This document shows, one piece after another, positions 30,271 through 40,085 of a stretch of 64,000 bases of DNA; position 1 is the first letter of the stretch; each line of letters opens with the position of its first letter. The stretch spans positions 248,001-312,000 of the forward strand of contig OZ345359.1 in the NCBI GenBank assembly GCA_977006965.1. Direction: 5' to 3'. Source of the stretch: Phymatolithon calcareum (lineage: Eukaryota > Rhodophyta > Florideophyceae > Hapalidiales). The translations under genes and the position numbers were made by a program. Under the pieces are notes generated by a model, which saw only the letters and a program-made list of their open reading frames with translations, had not been told where the DNA came from and made no database searches.

Positions 30271-30767
30271 TGTCACTACACCAACAAATTGTTGGCACAA
30301 GACTTGAGTCTTGGGTGCAAACTGCACCCGTGCGAGACTCAAACCCTCTTTGCAGCAGTAACTGGCTAAAGCCGTGCGGTTACTTCTGCAGCATTCTGTT
30401 TGACGTTGAGTTTGTTTCTTACCTTCGACGTGCCCAGATTGAGAGCAGCGCCTGTTGGGAATTTTATTTATACTAATTCTGAGGCGCGGATCCTATGCAT
30501 GACGTGCTCAACATTTTCATGTGTTGGGTGTCGATCATGTACGAAAATACCTATTTGCCCTCCACGCTATTCGCTGCCATTAAGAATTCGTAGTAGCATG
30601 CCACGATATCTTACACCGATTCTATGGCGTAAAGCTGGAGCGTAAACTCAATATTGATAATCCTTCGCCCTTTGTTCGTCCAGGAAATTGAGATAGAACA
30701 CATCTGCAGTCAATAGCCTTCTCATGTATTCTCGACCATCCTCGTTCCTCGATTGCGTGTTGCGACA
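30271..30767 (-). repeat. Copia 5' LTR
   Basis: 497 bp; promoter end of the element (minus strand). The gag ATG follows 26 bp after it. Confidence 0.95.
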
Positions 30768-30822
30768 GACACTCGTACGAAATCCTTATTTTCCACTTGT
30801 TTCTCAGCCGGTTGACAAGCGT

Positions 30823-30943
30823 GTTGTGCACCGTACTCTCGGGATGACAATCGCCCTCAGGCCATGATATTCGGACCTCGGCTGCGCCTCGGTTGAATAT
30901 CATGCCCTCGGGCTCATGTCATCCCTCGCAGCCGGTGCACAAC
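30823..30943. repeat. About 120-bp imperfect fold-back
   Basis: GTTGTGCACCG at the left end pairs with CGGTGCACAAC at the right end. Inside, GGGATGACA pairs with TGTCATCCC and ATGATATTC with GAATATCAT. The centre is CCTCGGCTGCGCCTCGG. It lies 56 bp right of the Copia element. Confidence 0.85.
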
Positions 30944-31254
30944 CCCCACTTATGTCGCTGTCCCAAGGCGGTCCCTTTTTCCTCTCGCGACTGTACGCCG
31001 AACGTGACAGTCATGCTGGTGATCTGATGGCCCATACGGGCACGTGTCTCTCGTGTGTTTATGCGCTGCATCGCTGTCTTTTGCGTTGGTTGTATTATAT
31101 AAGTTAGTTCCTTCCTCTGAGTAAAGGAAGGTGGGGAGTTCTTCAGATTTCGGCTCGAAGGCTCGGATCGTAGCACGCTCAACTGCACCTGCACGTTCCT
31201 TCGACCACGTGGAGTCGGAGTTATTCCCACCCTTCTTGTTCGCAACCTTCGCCG

Positions 31255-31503
31255 TGCAAGCCAGCAAGGAGACAACCGCGCTCAAGTTCCCCTTTACCCT
31301 TTCTCGTGCGTTCGTGTCAAGGTCGACAGCCAAGCCAAGGTCGCCGCCAGAAGATGACGTCGTCCCAGCTCTTGACCGCAACCGTTTCACTGCGCAAGCC
31401 AGATCGGTGACATTATCGCTCAAGGTCCCTTTTCCCCTTTTCGCGCTCCAGTCTCAAGGTCGACGGCCAAGCCAAGTTCGCCGCCGGAGGACGACGCCGA
31501 CGT
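31255..31503. repeat. Imperfect tandem duplication, unit about 138 bp
   Basis: GCAAGCCAG..., CGCTCAAG.TCCC, and TCAAGGTCGAC.GCCAAGCC followed by TCGCCGCC occur twice, 138 bp apart at the left and 136 bp apart at the right. An open frame crosses both units but has no known motif. It may be part of an old LTR. Confidence 0.8.
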
Positions 31504-31664
31504 CTACATACTTACTCAGTCTGGTGTCTGATTTCTATTGGAGGTTTTTTTGATTTGTCTATCTTTCCTCCTCTTTCTGTATATTCTCTTCCGCTCTTTT
31601 CTTCTCTCTCATCTCTTGGGCTTTTCTCTCCACGTGGTGTCGGGTTCTTTTAAGCCTGGCGCTA

Positions 31665-32002
31665 CATTGGACAAGGAGAGCAGCAAAATCCTCAAATTCA
31701 CATATCGTGGAGCCAGCTGAAAAAGTGTGGAGTCCTACGGAGACACGATCATGAGGAATGCGATCTCGGACTCGAAAAGGGCAAACTAAACGAAAAATGT
31801 AGTCGGAATATTCAGAGCACTGCGAAGACTTGCACATAAGGAGTATTCCGCCAGGACTGTGTAGCTATTCAAGTGTTTGAAAAAATCAGATGGAAACTGG
31901 GCTTGCAATTAACACCATGATGGACGTGCAGGCTTGCATGAGATATCAGAAAGGTGGCAAAAATTGGACTGCCAGTTAGGCAACGCATTGATCGCTACAG
32001 GG
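31665..32002. repeat. Dispersed repeat family A, copy 3 (right half)
   Basis: Shares TTGGACAAGGAG.GCAGCAAAAT, TGTAGTCGGA.TATTCAGA and GACGTGCAGGCTTGC with copy 1, in the same order and orientation. The left half is missing. Confidence 0.8.
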
Positions 32003-33421
32003 CTGATAACTATCTCTCGACCGTCTCTCAAAGCTATGGCAACGAAATTCTTCAGCGCGGCGTGACACTATCCCATATCCCGTTTTACCAAATCATGTTC
32101 GCCCTTGTTTAGTTTCCAGATTATACAGTGAGGTATTTCTCCAACGCTTACATCCGTGCAGACTTCGATGTCCGTTGGCTGGTCGTTGAGAGTTGAAATC
32201 AAGGTGCGGTTGAGACGCAGATCTCTTCTTGACAGGCCTTGACGGAAATATGAAGGTTGAAAACTATTGTTCCTATGAGGTTTGTGGGACTATTTGTGAC
32301 GGTAGAAGTTAAAATGTTCCTCAAAGCCAGGGTATAGATCTTTCGCGTAACGTGACATCCGAGTATCCTGATTATTCCATCGCCATGATAGCTTATTGCT
32401 TTCCAATACCCCACAAGTTTTCGCATTACCGTTAATGACGGAAGCTGGGGCATCGCAGTAGCTGCTTGACGAACAAATGTCCTCGTTGCCTGTGGCTTTA
32501 TCTTTATGATGCCTGTCCAAGGCATGGGGGTGCAATGCTCTCCAACTTCTCGTGCACTTGACGATAATTGATTATTATCCAATCGTTCAGAACTTTCTTG
32601 ATACTTGTTTCTCTTTCACTTAGGGCTCTTGTACGTCTCTTACACTCGTATGTCGCAGGCATGCAAAGGGAATGAATTCCTGGGTGAAAATGCGTTCCAT
32701 GCGAATTGAGCTCCACGTCCGAGTGTCTAGAATTTAATATGTTCACTCTGACAGAAATGATTAAAATTAATCTTTTTTCCGTGCTGCTTAGATTCAACTC
32801 TGTGTTCATGATTCCCATTTCGTGCACCTTTTCGCTTTCTTCAATGACTAAGAAAAGAGGAAAGGCAGAGAAGAATGTATTACTACAGCGGAAAATTCAG
32901 TAGAGTAGAGATGTGATACTGTGACTACAGGTAATTTGAAGTTTGGTGACGAAAACGGAGATGGAGCGTGAGCGTTCTCGTCACAAGAATTACAATCTAC
33001 CAACCCAGTGAATCTGAAAGCCCGGATTTCTATTGCTTTAATACGTATGTTGTATAGGGGAGATGTAGCGAGAACGCTGATGTAATAGCCGAACATCCGT
33101 GCTCATCAGCGTTCTCGCCACCGAAGTCCGACCTGTCACTAACGTGAAAGTGTTGCGCGTGACCACGGTCACGGCTCAAAACATTTTGGCTATTCTCTCT
33201 CCTCTCCACTGTCAGCTGTCATAGCGCTGCCATCAGGGTACATCCATATTTTCTCCACAGCCTTGCATGCACGTGTAGTGTTTCATCGACCCCATACTGA
33301 TTGTGCATCTTGTCGACCTGGGAATACCTGTATATATATTCCGTGAAGAAGCCTTCTCTCCTGTTTTTTGGCAACTCTTTCCCAGCGATCCACTACGCGA
33401 GAACTGAGCAAGCTTATATTC
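32003..33421. other. Gene-free interval
   Basis: No supported gene. A 15-bp perfect inverted repeat with a 21-nt loop lies at 33068-33118 (see separate entry). Confidence 0.5.
33068..33118. repeat. 15-bp perfect inverted repeat
   Basis: GCGAGAACGCTGATG at 33068-33082 and its reverse complement at 33104-33118. The word AGCGTTCTCG also occurs at about 32969. Confidence 0.85.
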
Positions 33422-33905
33422 ATGACGAACTCTGCATCGGATGCTGCAGACTGGCGAGATCACATGACCCAGGATGACAGGGACAAAGTGCGCGACCACG
33501 TCTGTGCGAAGATAGTGCGTAAGTTTATCCATTTTTGGAGTACCTTTTCTCTGCTTTGATCCTACCACAGAGCTAATTATTTTGCACCTTGTTCTGTGTT
33601 CTGAAATAATCCCCAATGGTGTAGAGTATCACCCACAAGTTCCCGAGGAGGCCGCAAAGGGGAGAGCGATTGCTTTCGAGGAACTAGCGTATGCGGAATC
33701 GGCAACTCGCAGGAATTATCTGCTTCGCCTGGCCGCTGCACTGTCCAAAATGATTCGACAAGTTGAGCAAGTTGAATCGGAAATTGTAAACTCCAACACA
33801 CATGATGCGGCGGGTTTGGGGCAAGTTATTATTGACTTCGAGAACGTGCAGTTGCATGCGCAATCTGCAGAGGATGATGCACAGCACGAGGCCTCTGTGG
33901 AGTAG
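33422..33905 (+). CDS. KIX-domain mini-protein, MED15-like, spliced
   Basis: Exon 1 33422-33518 encodes MTNSASDAADWRDHMTQDDR and DKVRDHVCAKIV. The donor is C|GTAAGT. Two acceptors keep the frame: CCACAG (exon 2 from 33571, 52-nt intron) or TGGTGTAG (exon 2 from 33625, 106-nt intron). Exon 2 gives PEEAAKGRAIAFEELAYAES and RRNYLLRLAAALSKMI. The order DWR..., KI..., FEE..AY.A...-YL-KL matches the three-helix KIX domain of Mediator subunit MED15, which binds activator domains in the nucleus. After the domain there are only about 50 residues, while MED15 is normally several hundred. It could be a reduced MED15 or a free KIX adaptor. Confidence 0.6.
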
Positions 33906-34690
33906 TCAATCTTTCTTTCCTTTCTTCATTGCAGAAAGAGTTAACCTTAAATTAACGACTGAACTTGGCCTTGGCCAACTTCTGCTTGTTGATCAATATG
34001 AGTATCTCTACGGGGTTCTCCCCGTGCAGATCATCCTCAGTTCTGTTAGATCCTATTCCAATAATTTGTCGTCGAGAGAAAGCCAACCAGATAAGCGTAA
34101 AATAAGATGTTCTGTTTCCTCGACAACGTGCAGTACATTTTGCACACTGGATCGTAGAGTTTTCGCTATGTCCGAGGTGAAAGGCTGCAATGATTGAACA
34201 AGAGTACGCTATGAGTTGACGGAGAATCACAGCAGCACGCCTGCTCAAAATTTGCAGATACGCCGATACACCGGGGGGGGGGCATCACTGGTTAGATTCT
34301 GCTGGGCGGTTCGCTCACAGATCGCGGGTCTTCCACTATGACTTAAAGTGAAAATGGACGCGAATAGAGCTTATCACAGGCCTCACATTTGCGGACGCCG
34401 CAGTGACAAATGTTTTCATAGTGAGCCTTGTATGTCTGCAGCTACCGCTGATGCCCACTTATGTGTTGACCGGTAGTTCAGTTCTCTTCCTAAACGCGTT
34501 ATATGATTTACTGTCCTTATGAATGCCTTTGCTTCTGTTCTCACAACACGGAAGAGCTGTGTTAGCTCAAGGCACCGCACACTACCGGAGCAAAAACTAC
34601 CACGTGGGTTATGATAAGCGTGATCCTGTTGACAAGGGAGGGCGAAAACAAGCAGATCGATCTTGTCGCTTTCAATTTTTTTAGTAGTAT
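33906..34690. other. Gene-free interval
   Basis: No gene seen. A G9 run lies at about 34274. Confidence 0.5.
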
Positions 34691-34802
34691 TTATTAAACG
34701 CTCTCAGTAACACTCTTTAGATTGTAAGGGATATGCGTTTCAGTTGCTACAGCCTTGTAGCATAGTATAACATTCATATATGCTTCTTCCGCAATCTTGT
34801 AT
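34691..34802. repeat. Dispersed repeat family B, copy 2
   Basis: Matches 23579-23700 (TTTATTAAACGC, GTAACACTC, GTTTCAG) in the same orientation, more diverged toward the right. Confidence 0.6.
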
Positions 34803-34910
34803 ATCGTGGCCCTAGCTGCAAAAACCCACATCGGACGGATGTGGGAAAAGCTTAGAGTCCTCTATGCGCTCAGCGGCGATTCGAGCTCGCAATTCTTATC
34901 CTTTGTTTTT

Positions 34911-35300
34911 CTATTCCATGTCCTCGTAAAAGGCACTGGTAAAGAAGAGTAGCTGGTCCAGTGCTTCTTCGGTCTTCTTGGTCTCTTCTCCGGTCAGCTG
35001 GTATCTCGACAAAGACGTTTCAACCGTGTGCAATAGCCTTGATATGATTTCGCCAAATTTGTCTTCTAGTAGTGTCGTGCTCAGTGGGGGAAATCTCCCA
35101 AACGCCCACTTCACCGCCAATTGACGATGACGTACTTTCGGAAGCCTTAAAATCACTGGAATTGCTCCGACTATATCGTACGGTATCTTTCTCTTTCTGC
35201 TTTCGATTGTATCGCTTTTGTCGCTTTCAATGAGACTTCCGGTCTCATAAGGTTTCATCTCAGATTTTGGCACACCGATTTTTTTGAAAATGAAGCACAT
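34911..35300 (-). CDS. Hypothetical protein, 129 aa
   Basis: ORF from an ATG, starting MCFIFKKIGVPKSEMKPYET. Composition is mixed and coding-like, with a helical end (TGEETKKTEEALDQLLFFTS). I recognise no family. It lies between repeat B and the truncated Copia copy and may be transposon cargo, a small host gene or chance. Confidence 0.3.
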   Translation of the reverse strand: MCFIFKKIGVPKSEMKPYETGSLIESDKSDTIESRKRKIPYDIVGAIPVILRLPKVRHRQLAVKWAFGRFPPLSTTLLEDKFGEIISRLLHTVETSLSRYQLTGEETKKTEEALDQLLFFTSAFYEDME

Positions 35301-35425
35301 TAGCAGAATGGCGACTACGGCTACCAGTCATTCAATTTCCTGAACTGCTCGTGTGCACAGCGAATCGAAAACCAGCACGCAGTCCTACGAAGTACAGTTT
35401 TCACTTTTCCAGGCGGATTGCATTT

Positions 35426-36299
35426 TCAAATCCTCTTCACTAGCTGCAGGAAATCGTAGGCTCCCTCTCTGTAGTATTTCCTCAATCGTTCTCTAGGCTG
35501 ACTGTTTCGCAAGATATCGCAGATAGCCAACAGCATTAATGTAGGGGTATATTGTCTGGTCAAGAGGCTCATCGGTGAACTTGACTGCGGACAGTTTCGT
35601 TGAAAGGTATGGCGGGGAAACAAATTTTCCGTCCGTTGCATCGTAAAGATATAGAATTTTTTAATGTAGGCCGGTTGACTCAAGGGCAAGGTGTGCATTT
35701 CGAGGTCTCTTACTACTTTCCAATTGACTATGTTGCGGACAGGCCCGAGATATTGACCAGCGTACTTCGATTTGAGACTTTTTTTAGCAGATTTTAGCAG
35801 CTCGGCATTGTTGGACAGCGCCAGAAAGTCGTCCACTATGACGAAGAATATTACAATGTGATTCGTGCCCGGTCGCTGAAGAATAAATGTGCAGGCATCC
35901 GCCGTGGTTCTCGTGAAGCTCCATAATGTAAGGTTCTTCGAAACGCCGTCAGTAAATAGTCTGCACACTTTGCTTCGTGCTGTACTTATTATTTTGGACA
36001 AGGTCGCCAGAGTCGCCGTATTTATAATTTCCATAAAATTGGGGCGGTTGCTTAACATAGTACTGTTGGTCAGGCCCTAGCCATTCGCGTAGAAAAGTAC
36101 TTTCGATATCCAAATGCTCCGCGATTAAGTCGTGCGCTGCAGCATATGAGAGAGCGACTCGGATTGAATCCTTTGACCCTACTTGAGAAGAGTTGTCGTG
36201 CAGATCATAGTGCTCATTGGCATCTTCATCTCGTTTCCGGCGGTAGAAGATTATAAACGGCAGATTTTTCCCTTTGGTACAGACGACCGAGGAACCCAT
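35426..36299 (-). pseudogene. Copia family 2 reverse transcriptase, broken
   Basis: Two overlapping frames. The first has HDLIAEHLDIESTFLREWL and GPDQQYYVKQPPQF. The second has TDGVSKNLTLWSFTRTTADA, then FFVIVDDFLALSNN, where IVDD replaces YVDD, and continues to SLLTRQYTPTLMLLAICDI. A frame change lies near 35990. RNase H is absent. Confidence 0.8.
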
Positions 36300-36766
36300 T
36301 TGATTGCTTTAACTTCATCAAGTTTGTTGAATTGGGCAGTGTATCCTTGTTCCCATAGGGGAGCGTCGTACGCTCTTCGGGCTTCTGGAAAGGAACGAGG
36401 AGCGTCTGTTAGAGTATGCCTATTTCCATAAATCGGCATAGGTGCATAAGAAGAAGGGTCATGGTAAGGAGAGTAGACCTTGAAGTCCGCGATGCGAGAC
36501 TTGCAGATTTTGTTCGTGGTGACATGGTATACGATGTAATGATGGGGATCATATCTGCAGAGGTACTGTACCAAGGCGGAGCGGTCGTTGGAATGCTTTT
36601 TGAATATTTTCGGATCGACCATGAAGGAGGGGACTGACATTAGGTGTGGGAGGAGAGGAGTTGGGCGTTTTGTGGCAAGTGTTGGCATCCTCGGTACCGT
36701 CCTAGTGGCATTGACTTTGGGTTGTGGCTTGGTAACATGCTTTATATTCATGGGCAGACGGTACAT
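36251..36766 (-). pseudogene. Copia family 2 integrase end and start of RT
   Basis: Contains KIFKKHSNDRSALVQYLCRY and IVYHVTTNKICKSRIADFKV, matching 53680-53877 in the plus-strand copy, followed by EVKAIKWVPRSSVPKGKI, the start of the Copia RT. Confidence 0.75.
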
Positions 36767-37161
36767 ACCTTGGTGTTCATTCCCTTCTGCAACGACGTCT
36801 TCTGGTCGCCGTTGACTGCTTTTCGTGAGATATACATTTTTTTCTTGAATATTACGTCGTTCTTCTGGGTCAATTGCTTAACGAATAAGAGAGGCTCCGT
36901 AATGTCCGGGACGACAACTGCGGATGGAATATTTACTGCTGCTTTGCCAATTTGTAGTGTGACTGGACCTTCGTGTGTTTTTCGCGTTCTATGATTTGTT
37001 GCTGTTTCCGTGTGCATATCGTAGACAGCAGTCATTGTGTTAGTGGGAGTTGTGGGATGCCAGGGGTTACAAGCAAAGTCAATTGCTGCCGTGAGGGCGT
37101 TTTTAGTTACCTCATCGCCTGAATCCGTGGTGTACTCGGTTGCAACTTCTTCGAGTTCCAT
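36748..37161 (-). pseudogene. Copia family 2 protease region
   Basis: EVATEYTTDSGDEVTKNALT then AAIDFACNP, where Copia proteases usually read D-S/T-G-A; the sister copy has IDSACSP. VPDITEPLLFVKQLTQKNDV follows, typical of the stretch after the protease. Confidence 0.7.
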
Positions 37162-37706
37162 GTCTGCCGCATGGGCATTGGCCCATGGATTCGGATATCG
37201 GCACGGGATCCGACGTCGGTTACGTGCACCTCGGCGCCTTGGTAGTTTGCCGCAATGAGCTGGTCCCGGATCTGTATGTGGGTTTCAATATATTCCTTGA
37301 CGCTGTCACCGGGGCCCGAACGGAGGGCTCTCACCTTAGCGTAAATGAGACTGGGGTCATTCGATGGATGGCTATTGATCATGTCCTTAATTCGTTCCAG
37401 AATTGCCATTAGGGTTTTGGTTTCGAAGTTGGACTCGCGAATTTGCCTTCGAATTTCTTCGGAGACGCTTAGCTCAATTGCGTTGACCGCACTTTGATTA
37501 GCGAGCCCGAACTCGGCGTTATTCTCGGCGGTGCCACCAGCCGGAAGATGGACGTCTTGAAGGAGGTGCCTATGTAACTTAGTTTCATCGCGCATACCGA
37601 TGAAGACGAGTCTGCGGCACCATGATGCGTATTTTGTGTATGTGAGAGATTTGATTTGCAAGATCTTGTCTGTCATTTTAGATCTTGGCTTGTACTGTGC
37701 TGACAT
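37107..37706 (-). pseudogene. Copia family 2 gag
   Basis: 199 codons from an ATG: SKMTDKILQIKSLTYTKYAS, SNFETKTLMAILERIKDMIN and KVRALRSGPGDSVKEYIETH are UBN2-like gag features. After AANYQG it jumps to AEVHVTDVGSRADIRIHGPM; the segment that carries a knuckle-like Cys stretch in the other copy is deleted. Confidence 0.75.
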
Positions 37707-38028
37707 CGTGTGAGGTGTTGCCTGCGCTTGGTGGCGGCTTTGGATTTCGACAGTTTCACTGCCTCGTGTTGGGCAAGGTTGTTGAGTTTGGTTGCCGTTC
37801 GGTGTAGGAGATGCGCTGTGCGAAGCGTTAAGTCTTGTTCTTTTCGGTGACCCCGTGTTGTGTCACATAGGGTGTTTGGGTTGAGAGGGAGTCGAAGTTT
37901 GATGTTGTTCGATGGTTGTGCGCCGTGGTACGTAGGTCTCTTAACCTGTGGACCGACTTCTCTGCCTTTAATGACGTGTCCTATACTGGGTTATATACTG
38001 GTGAGCAGCATGTGACAAGTGTCATACA

Positions 38029-40085
38029 GCACGGAACATGCACAGCTTCGGCGCGATTAAAATCCGAAATCGATCGACACGACAGTGGAAAATCGGTGTC
38101 CCTCACACATTCTTTAAGCTCATCGATATCTACACCTGACCCCAGTCCCCGTGCCTTGTCCTTTGCCTCCGTGAGAAAAATAGTGACCTCCTTCTGATCA
38201 GTCTCAGAGAGGTAATCGCCCTCCCTATATTCCGCATCTGTAATTTTCCAATGAAATTGTGCAAGAGGGAATTCTTGTCCCGATGAGCTACTTCGCGATT
38301 CATACAACCGTTGTAGTGGAGTTCGCAGACAAGACTTGTAAAAATTAGAATTTCTGCTAACTGTGTTCTACGTCAGCTGTGGCACCTGTATACTACACTG
38401 TTCTGTGAATTTAGTCTGGCGTCGAAAAATCAATAATATATACCTTTACAGCAAAACTCGAGAACAACCTTCAAACTAGAAATATTTAAGTCTTTACTTC
38501 AATTGTGACAAATATATCTCAAACTTCCACTAAAATTCTTTTTCGGGAAGCATGCTAAATCATCCCCATGGGTGAGAGGAGAGCCCTGTTTTCTCAATAG
38601 ATTATTCGATAAAATTTCGATTGTTTGCATGATGCAAACCATCGTAATTTTATCATGATTCCAACATACTCATAAAACTAAACATAGAACCATTGGTATT
38701 GCATCGAGACAGTGCGATTTGGAGCGTTTTAGGAGATGTGGAAATTCCAACGGGAGCGAATCTGTGCTGGTCCGGAGGGCAGATAATGACTCGGTGAGCA
38801 CAACGGGGCACAGTTGATGGATTAGATTTCAGTCCGTTCAGGTCTGAATACAAATATTTCATTGAAGGAGAGCTAACAACGTTTTTCTGTACACCGATGC
38901 GATTCAACATGCATTAGTCTCGCCAAAGAGCGAGGTAGCAAAGTCCACATCGTTTCGTACGACCCTCTACATTCACCACACCGTCCCGCGTCGTCTCTAC
39001 CTCTGCAAAGATCTCTGGCACAAGTACAGTTCTACACCGCGGCCGCCCTGTTCCTCTTGGGGGAAAATTGTACTACGACGGAAAACGAGCTTTTCGAAAG
39101 CCCTGAATAGTGCTGAAGATCATGGAGGAGCGCAAGACCCATCAGAAGAGGTATATCCATCCCTCCGAATTCATGTTGATGTACAGAATGGGCAAATGGA
39201 AGACCTGTCCGTATGTGAAGTTGACCAGGCGATTCAGTATCCGAAGTGGATGAGTTCTGCGCATGCGTACGACCGGATGCGTAGTGAAGTCCACTGCCTA
39301 AATTTGCGATCGCCTTCGGCTCCCGTCATCACTCTGCCAGTAATAGACGCATATACAGACTCCGAAGTTTCGCCATCTAATGACAATACCGGCGCCATGT
39401 AGGGGAACTTTTTCAAAATCTATATCTGAAAGATGTGGCGACAATATCTGGATTTCCATTGCACGTTGGCGTGATAGGCAGAATCGATGATGTGCCTTTT
39501 GAGGCATTTTAGAACTATGAGGAGAGGGAAATTTAATCCAACGCGACAGCCGACCACGACGACTTCACGGACAATCACCAGTCACGGATCATCACTACTT
39601 CTCAAGGGAACCGGAGGGGGATTCCTGATGTGCAAGGTCGATCGAAGAAGGCGTATGAAACAGCAGAAAGTGCTCCATGTAACCTTGTTGAGAAGGTAGG
39701 ACAGCTTGCTCTTGGGGTTCACTAAAATTTGAAGGACCACGTTTTATAGACAACATTGAAAAGGCGGCCTCTAAGTATGCTCTTTTTGGTCGTGCGGTAA
39801 AATCAAGCTTTCGTGTCATTCTATTTTTGCTGAGTACGAAAGAAAAGCGCTCGCACAGCGATTTGGACATGGCGTACGTATGATTCTCTACTGACGAGGA
39901 ATGGGACAACATCTATGTGATTCAAAATTCGTCTATGGACATAGACTGCAGCTGTCTTGAGTTTCATATCCATGAGCAGTGTGAGCACATACTGATTGTG
40001 ACGGGATAGAAGAGGGCTGTCTCACGAGTCTTTACTTGCTTGGGCGTTAGATTGCAGAGTATATCATCGCTCCGAGTGGGAGGAA
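38029..40085. other. Decayed, gene-poor interval
   Basis: No recognised gene. An 85-codon minus-strand ORF at 38653-38910 (…CPPDQHRFAPVGISTSPK…) looks coding-like but unidentified. Several plus-strand ORFs of 60-70 codons have no known motif. Confidence 0.4.
38608..38654. repeat. 23-bp inverted repeat, 21/23 paired, 1-nt centre
   Basis: GATAAAATTTCGATTGTTTG at 38608 pairs with CAAACCATCGTAATTTTATC ending at 38654. It sits exactly at the 3' end of the minus-strand ORF 38653-38910. Confidence 0.85.

Larger units (their letters stand above)
24647..30767 (-). mobile_element. Complete Ty1/Copia LTR retrotransposon, recent insertion
   Basis: 6121 bp, minus-strand orientation. The two LTRs (24647-25143 and 30271-30767) are each 497 bp, run TGTCAC...GCGACA, and differ at only two positions that I found. 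The insertion is flanked by a 5-bp duplication GACAC (24642-24646 and 30768-30772). Domain order is gag, zinc knuckle, protease, integrase, reverse transcriptase, RNase H, so it is Copia. A purine-rich tract (minus-strand AAAGAATGGGG) sits beside the 3' LTR. The usual initiator-Met tRNA primer site is not evident next to the 5' LTR. The coding part is split by two frame changes that shift the middle third by one base and then shift it back. Confidence 0.95.
35426..38028 (-). mobile_element. Defective Copia element, family 2, minus-strand copy
   Basis: Order on the minus strand: LTR remnant (from 38028, TGTATGACAC..., with TATATAA at 37991-37997), gag (37706-37107), protease region (37161-36748), a short integrase end and RT N-terminus (36766-36251), then RT (36299-35426). 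The integrase core, RNase H and 3' LTR are missing. It is the same family as 51986-55780, which lies in the opposite orientation. Compared with that copy, gag has an internal deletion of about 400 bp. Confidence 0.85.

Noticed and set aside
31131-31553. 140-codon ORF
   Set aside because: It is explained by the tandem duplication; no domain and no homologue recognised.
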